Part shown: piece after piece, positions 1 through 8,278 of the stretch
Layout: every line of letters starts with the position of its first letter
Numbering within the stretch: position 1 is the stretch's first letter
Source: Desulfovibrio sp.
Lineage (GTDB): Bacteria; Desulfobacterota; Desulfovibrionia; Desulfovibrionales; Desulfovibrionaceae
Reading direction: 5' to 3'
Assembly: GCA_030145055.1 (NCBI GenBank)
Contig: JAQYWK010000005.1
Coordinates: 62,001-126,000 of the forward strand
Length of the DNA: 64,000 nucleotides
Program-made: the position numbers and the translations under genes
The notes under the pieces: model-generated
Database searches by the model: none
Told to the model about the DNA's origin: nothing
What the model saw: the letters and a program-made list of their open reading frames with translations, nothing else

Positions 1-42
1 GTCGCAGCTGCAGTTGCATATCTGCACAAAAATAAGAGCTAG
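1..42 (+). CDS. C-terminal end of a probable Na+-pump decarboxylase small subunit (partial)
   Basis: The first 14 codons are open from the window edge and end in TAG at 40-42, giving a tail of the form VAAAVAYLHKNKS. An alanine-rich tail directly before a decarboxylase beta subunit fits the gamma (OadG-like) or biotin-carrier subunit of sodium-translocating decarboxylases. The next gene starts 10 bases later, so the two are probably one operon. Only the tail is visible, so the assignment rests on position and composition. Confidence 0.5.
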   Translation, partial: VAAAVAYLHKNKS

Positions 43-52
43 ACGGAACGTT

Positions 53-1180
53 ATGGATATACTTCTTCATTTCTTAAGTACCACAGGGTTCGCTGAAATG
101 ACGATTGGCAATTTCTTAATGATTGTCATCGGAATATTTTTCATCGCCCTTGCTATCATAAAGGACTACGAACCGCTTCTGCTCTTGCCTATCGGATTTG
201 GAGCAATTGTAGGTAATATTCCGTCTATCGCGGGTATGCCTCTTAGCGTCTATGACGAAGGAAGCGTTCTTTCATACATCTACTTCGGAGTCAGCAAAGG
301 GCTATTCCCGCCGCTGATCTTCCTCGGAATAGGAGCCATGACCGACTTTTCGTGCATGCTCTCGAATCCTAAACTTGTACTGCTTGGTGCAGCAGCTCAG
401 ATGGGTATTTTTATTACTCTCGTCGGAGCTATGTATCTTGGTTTCAGCCCTGCTGAAGCTGGCGCGATTGGTATTATCGGTGGGGCGGATGGTCCTACTG
501 CTATCTTCCTGGCGTCGAAGCTTGCCCCGCATCTGCTGGGAGCCATCGCTATTGCGGCTTATTCGTATATGGCGCTAGTTCCCGTAATTCAGCCTCCGAT
601 TATGAAATTGTTTACTTCTAAAGAAGAGCGCCTCATTCGCATGAAAGCTCCAAGAGAAGTATCAGCTCGTGAGAAAGTTCTCTTTCCTGTCGGGGCATTC
701 ATAATTACAGGTCTTATCGCTCCAGGGTCTCTTGCTCTGGTCGGTATGCTCTTCCTAGGTAACTTGCTCAAGGAGTCCGGTGTTACTGAGCGTTTGGCAG
801 AAACAGCGCGTACATCACTCATTGATTCAGTTACTATCCTTCTTGGATTCTCGGTTGGAGCTTCGACTCAGGCTCAGACCTTTCTGACTCCTGATAGTCT
901 GCTCATTTTTGGACTAGGGGCGGCTTCCTTTTGTGTGGCTACGGCAAGTGGTCTTCTTTTTGCGAAGTTTATGAATCTTTTCCTTAAGGAGAAGATTAAC
1001 CCTCTGGTTGGAGCTGCCGGTGTATCCGCTGTTCCTGACTCCGCGCGAGTTGTCCAGATGGTAGCACGCCAAGAAGATCCTCATAACTTCCTGCTCATGC
1101 ATGCCATGGCTCCTAACGTAGCGGGAGTTCTTGGCTCCGCGGTTGCGGCTGGTGTTCTCTGGTCTGTACTTGGACTGTAG
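53..1180 (+). CDS. oadB: Sodium-ion-translocating decarboxylase beta subunit
   Basis: An integral membrane protein of 375 aa in the OadB/GcdB/MmdB family. In the family this subunit couples decarboxylation of carboxybiotin to export of Na+. The sequence is a run of hydrophobic helices and carries the family's GIIGGADGPTAIF motif (near residue 140), which holds the sodium-binding aspartate, and a PDSARVVQ segment near the C-terminus. I start at ATG 53 rather than 14, because the upstream extension is basic and overlaps the end of the preceding gene. Which substrate is decarboxylated (oxaloacetate, methylmalonyl-CoA or another) cannot be told from this subunit. The PEP carboxykinase gene just downstream makes oxaloacetate an attractive inference. 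Confidence 0.93.
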   Translation: MDILLHFLSTTGFAEMTIGNFLMIVIGIFFIALAIIKDYEPLLLLPIGFGAIVGNIPSIAGMPLSVYDEGSVLSYIYFGVSKGLFPPLIFLGIGAMTDFSCMLSNPKLVLLGAAAQMGIFITLVGAMYLGFSPAEAGAIGIIGGADGPTAIFLASKLAPHLLGAIAIAAYSYMALVPVIQPPIMKLFTSKEERLIRMKAPREVSAREKVLFPVGAFIITGLIAPGSLALVGMLFLGNLLKESGVTERLAETARTSLIDSVTILLGFSVGASTQAQTFLTPDSLLIFGLGAASFCVATASGLLFAKFMNLFLKEKINPLVGAAGVSAVPDSARVVQMVARQEDPHNFLLMHAMAPNVAGVLGSAVAAGVLWSVLGL

Positions 1181-1190
1181 AGTTGTGAAC

Positions 1191-1301
1191 ATGGTAATTA
1201 CAAACCGAGCGAGAACTAAAAAGCTTAAGCGCAGTATTGCGCCTAAAACGCTCGGTCTGGAGACAACCATGCAGAAGAAAAAGGCCAAGTTAAACGGTTA
1301 A
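1191..1301 (+). CDS. Small basic ORF, possible microprotein
   Basis: A 36-codon ORF starts 10 bases after oadB and ends just before the terminator. The product is strongly basic, with many Lys and Arg, and has no hydrophobic segment. GTG at 1185 is in frame as an alternative start. I see no good ribosome-binding site, so the main support is its tight placement between gene end and terminator. It may be non-coding trailer. Confidence 0.3.
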   Translation: MVITNRARTKKLKRSIAPKTLGLETTMQKKKAKLNG

Positions 1302-1304
1302 TGA

Positions 1305-1345
1305 AAAAAGGCGCATTCTCAAAATGAGAGTGCGCCTTTTTATTT
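1305..1345 (+). terminator. Intrinsic terminator of the oadB operon
   Basis: A 12-bp stem (1310-1321 with 1325-1336, one G-T wobble) is followed by a T run. Pairing A's lie upstream, so it could act in both directions. Confidence 0.9.
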
Positions 1346-1532
1346 AAGCATATTTCGGTTAGATGTTTTGATTATGTAGTTTGGTGATCACTCTTTAAAC
1401 CATGTTGGTTTATACAGAATCCTTGCAAACATTTGGATCAGGGTTCTGGTTAGGGTGGATTTTTTCTAGGAATAGGGTTAGGGCGATTCTTAACAGTCAG
1501 TCAGACTTATATTTTCTTTGGAGGAGTAACCA

Positions 1533-3269
1533 GTGGCTAGTCAATCTACCTATGATTTTTACAAAGACGATCTTTCTAAAATACCACCTTTAAGGGCTAT
1601 TGCGGAAACACTCGTTAATGATAAAAGAGTAAGAAAAGTTAATGCTGCAGAGGCATACGAACTTGCTAAAAAACAGTGGGATGTCATGGAGACGGATCAG
1701 CTGATCTATCCTAAGGCAGCAAAACGTTTGGGCCTTCCTGAAGGCGCAACTGTTTTAAATCATTGTCACGGTAAGATCGTTGGACGCACAGGTTTGGCTC
1801 GCAGGTTTTATAATAAACTTGAGGGACCAACTCAGCGCAAAGTACTCGGGGATCTCAGAGAAGCCATTTCCGACATGCAGGAACGCCCTCTGATTAAGGC
1901 CGAAGCAATTATCGGCCTTGATAAGGATCTTATGATCAGAGCTACCATCGTTGGTGGTGAAGATGACGCTGCGAATATTTTTAACTGGCTTGTCAACTTC
2001 ACTCCTTACGAAGAGTTGGCAGCAGAATATGAAAAAAGTTCAAAGTTGCCCATTCAGGATATTATCATCATTGGTGATAATGTTTGGCGCAATGAAGATC
2101 CTTTCTATCATAATCAGGGCTTCCCGCAGCTCGCTCTTGTAGATGAAGAATGTAACGTTATCTATAATTTCGGCATGCGTTACTTTGGTGAACGTAAAAA
2201 GGGAACTTTGACACTTGCATGGACTTCCGGAATTCGCGTTGGAATGGCTGCTTGTCATGGCGGAATCAAGGAAATTGATTTCACTGGATGTACAAGTGAT
2301 GATGCTAAGAAAATGGGACAGCGTTCCATTGCCTTTTTCGGTCTTTCCGGAACAGGGAAATCATCTCACACAAACTCCCATGATAACGGCGGAACTCTAC
2401 CTGAAGGGTTTGCCAAGAAAGTTTTGCATGATGACGCATTTCAGATTGATATTGAGAATCGTGTTTGCCGCGTATGGGAGCCGACTCTTTTTGATAAAAC
2501 AGACTCAAGACCACTAGGCAACCCCGACTGGGAATACATGGTATCAGTAATGAACCATGCTACTCTGAATGTTGACGGTAAAGTTCTTCCTATTGGTCAG
2601 GATTTACGTAATCCAAACGGCCGCGCCCTTATTGATCGCGACGTTTTGGGATCTCATGTAAATCGTTGTAAGTTTCCTGAAGTTCTTTGCTGGCTCATGA
2701 AAGATACATGTTTGCCTCCACTTATTCGTTTTACTGACACAAACCTCGCAGTTGCCATGGGCGCAGCCCTGATGACTAAGCGTAACCTTGCAGAAAACGT
2801 CTCGGAAGAAGAGCTTAAAAAGCTTGTTTTCATTCCTTATGCAAATCCATTCAGAGTTTATGAACTTTGGAAAGATGTTGATGCATTTACCAAGGTCTAC
2901 GAAAACGGAGCCACAGGCTACAGCTTCAACTCCGTCGGTTTCTGGAGATCTTCGGATACTGATCTTCAGCCTATTCCGTTACAGACATCCTTGCACCTTC
3001 AATCATTGATTTTGCAGGATAAGCTGGAATGGGAAGACTGGGATCTTCTACCAGGTGCTCAGCTACCGAAACGTGATTGTATGGAAAACTTCCTTCCAGG
3101 ATATCATTTCACATACAATCCTAAGAATACAGATAATCAGACTTTGTACATGCAGACACTTAAAGATAGATTTGCTCAGCGCAGACACTTTCTTGAGCAG
3201 ACTGCAGACCTTAACTGCAAACCTGAAATTCTCGCTAAACTTACTAAAGCTCTTCATATCAGAGAGTAA
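1533..3269 (+). CDS. pckA: Phosphoenolpyruvate carboxykinase (ATP-type)
   Basis: A 578-aa cytoplasmic enzyme interconverting oxaloacetate + ATP and PEP + CO2 + ADP. The kinase P-loop FFGLSGTGKS lies at about residues 268-277, and an acidic metal-binding HDDAF follows near 299-303. The P-loop wording is that of ATP-dependent PEPCK, although the surrounding sequence and the length (about 40 aa more than the E. coli enzyme) mark a divergent branch. The start is GTG at 1533, chosen because GGAGGAG at 1520-1526 sits six bases upstream and the next residues continue the domain. It follows the Na+-pump decarboxylase, and the two would act on the same pyruvate/oxaloacetate/PEP node, but a terminator separates them. 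Confidence 0.92.
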   Translation: MASQSTYDFYKDDLSKIPPLRAIAETLVNDKRVRKVNAAEAYELAKKQWDVMETDQLIYPKAAKRLGLPEGATVLNHCHGKIVGRTGLARRFYNKLEGPTQRKVLGDLREAISDMQERPLIKAEAIIGLDKDLMIRATIVGGEDDAANIFNWLVNFTPYEELAAEYEKSSKLPIQDIIIIGDNVWRNEDPFYHNQGFPQLALVDEECNVIYNFGMRYFGERKKGTLTLAWTSGIRVGMAACHGGIKEIDFTGCTSDDAKKMGQRSIAFFGLSGTGKSSHTNSHDNGGTLPEGFAKKVLHDDAFQIDIENRVCRVWEPTLFDKTDSRPLGNPDWEYMVSVMNHATLNVDGKVLPIGQDLRNPNGRALIDRDVLGSHVNRCKFPEVLCWLMKDTCLPPLIRFTDTNLAVAMGAALMTKRNLAENVSEEELKKLVFIPYANPFRVYELWKDVDAFTKVYENGATGYSFNSVGFWRSSDTDLQPIPLQTSLHLQSLILQDKLEWEDWDLLPGAQLPKRDCMENFLPGYHFTYNPKNTDNQTLYMQTLKDRFAQRRHFLEQTADLNCKPEILAKLTKALHIRE

Positions 3270-3312
3270 TCGTAAGTCGAGTCCTGAATTTTTATTCAGA
3301 GCGATAAATATT

Positions 3313-3348
3313 AAAACCCCGGTGAAGGTAATCTTCACCGGGGTTTTT
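3313..3348 (+). terminator. Intrinsic terminator after pckA
   Basis: A 13-bp perfect GC-rich stem (3315-3327 with 3333-3345) with a five-base loop and T run. The A-rich left flank allows bidirectional use with the convergent glycosyltransferase gene. Confidence 0.92.
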
Positions 3349-3397
3349 CTGTGTATGAGATAATTGGTTTAAGGCTGGACGGTGAAAGGCGAGTTCA

Positions 3398-4393
3398 TTA
3401 ATTCTTAGCAGCTTCTAAATATATTGATTGAAGCTTAGGGTCGTTGATCGCTTCAGCCCAGTGAAGGTAGATGCTTTTCATGAAATTTTTGCGAAGTGTC
3501 GGCGCGGCGGCAAGTCTGTCGCTGACGGCTTTTTCAACATTCATATCTATAATCAGGTTATGAAGAATTTTCGCACGGTGTATGATTCGATGCTCTGATT
3601 CGATCAGATCATGTCCTTGCTTGGCTATGCGTTTTCTGCGTTCATCATCAATAAGAAGTCCCTGCAATTTTTCAACAAGGTCGAGAGCATTATTAGATTT
3701 GTAAGTAACAAGGTGTTTGCCGTCTTGGAAAATGTCATTTAAGCCGTGTTCGATATCTGGTGTAAGTAAGCATGATCCGCAGGCAAGAGCTTCGAATACT
3801 CTGAAATTTAAGTCCCCGCGTTCTGCAATATTGAGAACCACTTTAGCTTTAGGAAAAAGCTTACGGTATTCACCTTGAGTAACATGAAGACCCGGAACAA
3901 GTTTCGCGACTTGATCAAGAAATAGCATTCGTTCGGGAGTGAGTTCAGGATCGACTTTACCTACGAACAATAAGTCCCATTCTTTTTCCATTTGGACGGG
4001 CACATCATTATCCATGACTACTGGAGGAAACCAAGTGAGGCGTGATTCTGGTAGGCGAGGTGTAAGGCGATCTAAGTGATCTTTCAGGCTGACGAGGCAT
4101 ATGTCAAACCCTTGCGCATAGAGTGGATACCAGCTGTGGATATGCGTATCTATGCAATAGAAGACGGTAAGGCAGGGAAAAGATTCAACTCCAGCGAGGG
4201 GGGGGGCGATAGATCTGTCAGCATACACGACTATATCTGGAGCTGATCCTGTTTTCTCTAAAATGTCAGCCCACGTAAAAACCTGCTGTCCACGGATAGG
4301 GATGTGGGTTGTTTCATAGCCCAGTTGATCCATACCTGTTCGGAAGAAGGTGTTGCCGATCCACGCAATTGTTTTAAGTTTTTTGCTATTCAC
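3398..4393 (-). CDS. CgeB-like glycosyltransferase
   Basis: A 331-aa soluble protein. The C-terminal half carries the nucleotide-sugar-binding pattern of the CgeB-type GT-B family, with the core FRVFEALACGSCLLTP (near residue 200), where Glu and the small residues contact the donor in relatives. The N-terminal half has Rossmann-like strands but low similarity to named enzymes. Desulfovibrio relatives are often tied to surface or flagellar glycosylation, but no sugar or acceptor can be deduced here. The last 50 residues form a helical extension. A PilZ gene lies 45 bases upstream on the same strand, so the two may be co-transcribed. Confidence 0.75.
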   Translation of the reverse strand: MNSKKLKTIAWIGNTFFRTGMDQLGYETTHIPIRGQQVFTWADILEKTGSAPDIVVYADRSIAPPLAGVESFPCLTVFYCIDTHIHSWYPLYAQGFDICLVSLKDHLDRLTPRLPESRLTWFPPVVMDNDVPVQMEKEWDLLFVGKVDPELTPERMLFLDQVAKLVPGLHVTQGEYRKLFPKAKVVLNIAERGDLNFRVFEALACGSCLLTPDIEHGLNDIFQDGKHLVTYKSNNALDLVEKLQGLLIDDERRKRIAKQGHDLIESEHRIIHRAKILHNLIIDMNVEKAVSDRLAAAPTLRKNFMKSIYLHWAEAINDPKLQSIYLEAAKN

Positions 4394-4437
4394 AATTATG
4401 AACGTAGCAATTTATGGAAGCATAATAAAGTAATGAG

Positions 4438-4791
4438 TTATGCTTCCAGCATTTCGCGGAGGTGAAGTTCATCTATTTCAAGTGAAGGGATGAATTTAAG
4501 CCCAATATGTTTCTTGTCCTTCCAAACGGCAATTCCTTTCTGGCTACTTAGAAACCCGATGCGGTCGTTAAAGATACAACCACGGATGAAAACCTCATCG
4601 CTGAGATTAAGTTTTTCATAATCATCATCGCAATTGAGTTTTAGCTTCATGCCTTTGGCTGAAATATTCAGTATGGTAATATCTAAATCTGTTGAGCATG
4701 AAGAAGCCGAGATGTCACATTGTCTGAAAATATCATTCAGATTAGTGAGATCTATTCTATCTAAATTGCGTCTTTCGCGTAGTGTATTCAT
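4438..4791 (-). CDS. PilZ-domain protein
   Basis: A 117-aa single-domain protein. The N-terminal RERRNLDR and the later NISAKG match the two halves of the PilZ c-di-GMP site, (R)xxxR and (D/N)xSxxG, with Asn in the usual variable first position. No output domain is attached, so it probably acts as a stand-alone c-di-GMP receptor contacting another protein. It precedes the glycosyltransferase gene on the same strand, which suggests but does not prove c-di-GMP control of a surface sugar. A second PilZ gene lies at 50727-51083. Confidence 0.8.
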   Translation of the reverse strand: MNTLRERRNLDRIDLTNLNDIFRQCDISASSCSTDLDITILNISAKGMKLKLNCDDDYEKLNLSDEVFIRGCIFNDRIGFLSSQKGIAVWKDKKHIGLKFIPSLEIDELHLREMLEA

Positions 4792-4995
4792 TATATCTCC
4801 AATGGATTAATTTTTTTTATGGTTATTTTTGATAGAAGTGTATTATTTTTTTTGTTTTTGAGACGTATAGTCCTTTCATTCCTTGGCTAAAGTGGATAAA
4901 ACAGCTAAGAAACTATAATAAGTTAATGCTGTTTAAATTTAGTCAGTCACGCGATAGAGCCCGTTTCGTATAATTTTATTTCTCAGGAGTCCGGG

Positions 4996-5568
4996 GTGCA
5001 GAAGTTATTTTTGGTATTGATGTTATTTGTTATGAGTCTTTCCGGTTGTGTCTATGTAGACATGAACATACAGAATAAGCCTACTCCCGGGCTGGATTTT
5101 AAGACGGTTAAATCTTTCGCATATAAGAAAGCAGATGATTCGAAGAGTACACTCGAGACTGTCTTACTTGAGGCGGCGAGGGTTGAATTGGAAGCAAAAG
5201 GATTCAGGTACGACTCTGAAAATCCTGATTTTCTTGTAATCGTAAATTTCGGATCTAAGTCAGTTATCGAGAGGGGAGTCACCTACACCCGCGACGCAAA
5301 TAACTACGATTTGCTTCACAATACTTACGCCAACATTGGTGTCGTTAAAACTGGTGATGAATCCAGAAATGACAACACCGTCAGGGTGTACATGGTTACT
5401 CCCGAAAATGAGAATTTAAGAACTTACCTTTGGCGCGGGAGCGCAACCAGCAATGATCAGGATGGACTTGGGATTGTTGGTAAATGTCTTATTAAAGGAG
5501 CTCTTCTTAAATTTCCGGCAGTCAGTGGCGAATTCCGCGAGAAGATTCGTCTTGGAACATGTGAATAG
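4996..5568 (+). CDS. DUF4136-like lipoprotein
   Basis: A 190-aa predicted lipoprotein. A hydrophobic signal sequence ends in LSGC, putting the lipid-modified cysteine at residue 18. The mature part begins with a segment typical of DUF4136 proteins (LDFKTVKSFAY), followed by a helix and mixed strands. The start is GTG 4996 with AGGAG six bases upstream. DUF4136 proteins are envelope lipoproteins of unknown function. It stands alone between divergent and terminated neighbours. Confidence 0.72.
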   Translation: MQKLFLVLMLFVMSLSGCVYVDMNIQNKPTPGLDFKTVKSFAYKKADDSKSTLETVLLEAARVELEAKGFRYDSENPDFLVIVNFGSKSVIERGVTYTRDANNYDLLHNTYANIGVVKTGDESRNDNTVRVYMVTPENENLRTYLWRGSATSNDQDGLGIVGKCLIKGALLKFPAVSGEFREKIRLGTCE

Positions 5569-5593
5569 CTAATTTTTTTATAGAGAATGCTTG

Positions 5594-5630
5594 AACACCC
5601 TCGGAGTTATTATTTCGAGGGTGTTTTTTT
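5594..5630 (+). terminator. Intrinsic terminator after the lipoprotein gene
   Basis: A 10-bp perfect stem (5594-5603 with 5616-5625) followed by a run of seven or more T's. Confidence 0.9.
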
Positions 5631-5680
5631 GCTTTACTATATAACAATATGTTTATATAGAGATGTTGAAATGTTGATTG

Positions 5681-5831
5681 TGCAGGAAACGGAAGGTAGT
5701 GAAAATCTGCCGCAGGCGCGCTGCTGTAACCGGGGATTTTGAACTAAGTCATGTGGCACAGATTCACTGGGAAACCGGGAAGGAACTGAGTCGTGCGTCG
5801 GAGAAGACCGGAAGCCAGAAGACGTCCTGCA
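5681..5831 (+). promoter_or_regulatory. Cobalamin (B12) riboswitch aptamer of metE
   Basis: The closing stem TGCAGGA/TCCTGCA (5681-5687 with 5825-5831) encloses the conserved cobalamin-aptamer core. It contains the GTGAAAATCTGCC segment, GCTGCTGTAACCGGG, and near the 3' end CCGGAAGCCAGAAGAC, which matches the B12 box. It lies 94 bases upstream of the B12-independent methionine synthase start. Known riboswitches of this class switch off metE when cobalamin is available. Confidence 0.93.
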
Positions 5832-5865
5832 TTAATGCGCATTGAGTCACGCGAAAAGATTCATA

Positions 5866-5902
5866 AACGGAAGAATTGTTCTTCTTGCCGTTATAGAACG
5901 GC
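5866..5902 (+). promoter_or_regulatory. Mutually exclusive hairpins, likely riboswitch expression platform
   Basis: Hairpin 1 pairs 5866-5875 with 5882-5892 (one bulged G). Hairpin 2 pairs 5887-5892 with 5897-5902 around an ATAG loop. Both use the CCGTT at 5888-5892, so only one can form. There is no T run, so control of translation is more likely than termination. This is inferred from sequence only. Confidence 0.5.
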
Positions 5903-5925
5903 GCACCATAAAACTGGAGAAAATA

Positions 5926-8208
5926 ATGCTGACGCACATTTTGGGGTACCCACGAATTGGCAGTAATAGAGAGTTAAAAAAGAAATTGGAATCTTATTGG
6001 AAAGGTGATGTTCTCGCAGATGACTTGGCTTCTACGGCACGCGCACTTAGGCGTTTGCACTGGCAAAATCAGTCACAGGCAGGGGTAGATCTGATACCTG
6101 TTGGAGATTTTTCCTACTACGATCATATGCTTGATAATGCTATTCGGTTTGGGGTTATTCCCGAGAGGTTCAATGTTGCGGATCAAAAAGCAGGATTGGA
6201 TGACTACTTTGTGATGGCTCGTGGTGAATCTGGAGAACATGGTACACCTGCTATGGAAATGACTAAGTGGTTCGATACAAACTATCACTATATAGTTCCT
6301 GAGTTTAAAGAAGATCAGAATTTCTTTATCGGAGAGGAGTCTCTTTTGGAGCAGGCTAAAGAAGCAAACAACATAGGATATAGAGTTAAAGTTGTTTTGC
6401 CCGGTCCGTTCACTTTTTTATTACTCGGGAAATGTTCTGGCAAAGAATTTGATCGTTTAAATTTGCTCGAAAATTTGGTTCCGGCATATGTCGAGTTGGT
6501 TGAACGCCTTTCTGGGCACTGTGAATGGATTCAGTTTGATGAACCCGTGCTTGCACTTGATCTTGATAAAGAAAATCTGAAGCTATTCAGCCCGGTATAT
6601 AGAACCTTAAAGGAAGCTGTTTCAGATACTAAACTTATGGTGGCAACTTATTTTGGTGGACTTGGCGAAAATCTTGAAACCGCCGCTAATCTTCCTGTTG
6701 ATGCCTTGCATGTCGACCTAGTTCGAGGCGGTAAGGACATTGATGACTTGCTCGCGAAAATCGGAAGCAAGGTTGCTCTGTCGCTTGGAGTTGTTGATGG
6801 TAGAAATATTTGGCGTACAGATCTAGATAAGGCTGTTTCAACAGTTAAAAAAGCTGTGCAAGCTTTAGGTTCTGACAGGGTGTTTGTGGCTCCTTCATGT
6901 TCACTTCTTCATGTTCCATTTGACCTTGATCTCGAAACTGATCTTGATTCAGAAATAAAGTCATGGATGTCTTATGCGCGTCAGAAATGTGCAGAAATCA
7001 GGCTCATAGCCGATGCTGCTAATGCTGCTAATGGTGTTAAGGTTGATGATAAACTGCAGGTTAACCGCAAAATTATTGAGTCACGCCAAAACAGCTCAAG
7101 GGTGAACAATCCCGAAGTTGCAAAAAGGCTATCAGCTTTGGGCTCTAAAGATTTTATGCGAAATTCAGTTTATAGTTTGCGTTCTGATATTCAGCGGAAA
7201 GAGTTAGGCTTTCCTCTTTTACCGACGACTACGATTGGCTCATTCCCTCAAACTGCTGAAGTTCGCTCAACCAGAAGAAATTTCAAATTAGGGAAGATTG
7301 AAAGCAATGAGTATGAAAAGTTCATGCAAGATTATATTGCTGACTGTTTAAAACGTCAGGAAGAAATTGGTTTGGACTTACTCGTTCACGGTGAGCCTGA
7401 GCGAAATGACATGGTGGAATATTTTGGTGAGCATTTCGAAGGATATTGCTTCACATCAAATGGTTGGGTGCAAAGTTATGGGTCTAGATGCGTCAAGCCT
7501 CCGGTCATTTATGGCGACGTATCCCGCCCTGAGCCGATCACTGTCGATTGGATTAATTATGCACGAAGCCTTTCTGCAAAAGAAGTTAAAGGGATGCTCA
7601 CAGGTCCTGTAACAATCCTTTGTTGGAGCTTTGTTCGTGATGATCAGCCCCGCAGTGAAACGTGCAGGCAGATTGCTCTTGCCGTGCGTGATGAAGTCGC
7701 AGATCTGGAAAAAAGCGGAGTTAAGGTTATACAGATTGATGAGCCTGCGCTACGTGAAGGTTTGCCATTGCGGAAAGCTGAGCAGGCTGAGTATTTGAAT
7801 TGGGCGCAGGAATGCTTTCGTTTGTCATCTTCTTGCGTTGAAGACAAAACTCAGATTCATACTCATATGTGTTATTGCGAATTCGATGAAATTATTAAAG
7901 CAATTGCCGCGCTGGATGCCGATGTAATTAGCATTGAAGCGAGCCGTAGCCGTATGGAACTTCTCGGTAGTTTTAAAGATTTCAGCTACCCCAATGAAGT
8001 AGGTCCGGGCGTGTATGATATTCATAGTCCGGCTATTCCGTCCGAAGATGAAATGGTCGCACTTTTAGAAAAAGCTTTAGCGGTAATTCCTGCCGAAAGG
8101 CTTTGGGTGAACCCTGACTGCGGTTTAAAGACTCGAAGATGGGAAGAAGTTGAACCTTCTTTGAAAAATATGGTTCAGGCCGCGAAAAGAGCTCGGTTGA
8201 TTATTTAA
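5926..8208 (+). CDS. metE: Cobalamin-independent methionine synthase
   Basis: A 760-aa cytoplasmic zinc enzyme that transfers the methyl group of 5-methyltetrahydropteroyl-triglutamate to homocysteine. The N-terminal barrel begins MLTHILGYPRIG, and the C-terminal barrel carries LLPTTTIGSFPQT and VLVHGEPERNDMVEYF-type sequence, with later His, Cys and Glu zinc ligands (THMCYCEF, and the WVNPDCGLKTR cysteine). The length is normal for the family. I use ATG 5926 because it opens the conserved N-terminus and has TGGAG upstream. A TTG at 5842 is in frame, but it would start within ten bases of the aptamer's end and translate the expression platform. Expression should fall when cobalamin is plentiful. 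metF follows, so the two supply and use methyl-folate. Confidence 0.96.
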   Translation: MLTHILGYPRIGSNRELKKKLESYWKGDVLADDLASTARALRRLHWQNQSQAGVDLIPVGDFSYYDHMLDNAIRFGVIPERFNVADQKAGLDDYFVMARGESGEHGTPAMEMTKWFDTNYHYIVPEFKEDQNFFIGEESLLEQAKEANNIGYRVKVVLPGPFTFLLLGKCSGKEFDRLNLLENLVPAYVELVERLSGHCEWIQFDEPVLALDLDKENLKLFSPVYRTLKEAVSDTKLMVATYFGGLGENLETAANLPVDALHVDLVRGGKDIDDLLAKIGSKVALSLGVVDGRNIWRTDLDKAVSTVKKAVQALGSDRVFVAPSCSLLHVPFDLDLETDLDSEIKSWMSYARQKCAEIRLIADAANAANGVKVDDKLQVNRKIIESRQNSSRVNNPEVAKRLSALGSKDFMRNSVYSLRSDIQRKELGFPLLPTTTIGSFPQTAEVRSTRRNFKLGKIESNEYEKFMQDYIADCLKRQEEIGLDLLVHGEPERNDMVEYFGEHFEGYCFTSNGWVQSYGSRCVKPPVIYGDVSRPEPITVDWINYARSLSAKEVKGMLTGPVTILCWSFVRDDQPRSETCRQIALAVRDEVADLEKSGVKVIQIDEPALREGLPLRKAEQAEYLNWAQECFRLSSSCVEDKTQIHTHMCYCEFDEIIKAIAALDADVISIEASRSRMELLGSFKDFSYPNEVGPGVYDIHSPAIPSEDEMVALLEKALAVIPAERLWVNPDCGLKTRRWEEVEPSLKNMVQAAKRARLII

Positions 8209-8216
8209 TAAGACCA

Positions 8217-8255
8217 CTCCTCCTCTAATTTGGAAATACATCAAGTTCGAGGAGG
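8217..8255 (+). promoter_or_regulatory. Inverted repeat masking a GGAGG sequence between metE and metF
   Basis: CTCCTCCTC at 8217-8225 is complementary to GAGGAGG at 8249-8255. The best Shine-Dalgarno-like sequence of this gap is thus inside the stem and 23 bases from the metF ATG, farther than usual. It could be an mRNA processing or translation-control hairpin. No T run follows, so it is not a terminator. Confidence 0.35.
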
Positions 8256-8278
8256 TATATAAAAAGCGAGATATAGCG

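Noticed and set aside
5842-5925. TTG at 5842 as the metE start
   Set aside because: It would translate the riboswitch expression platform and add 28 residues not in the family. ATG 5926 has a proper ribosome-binding site.
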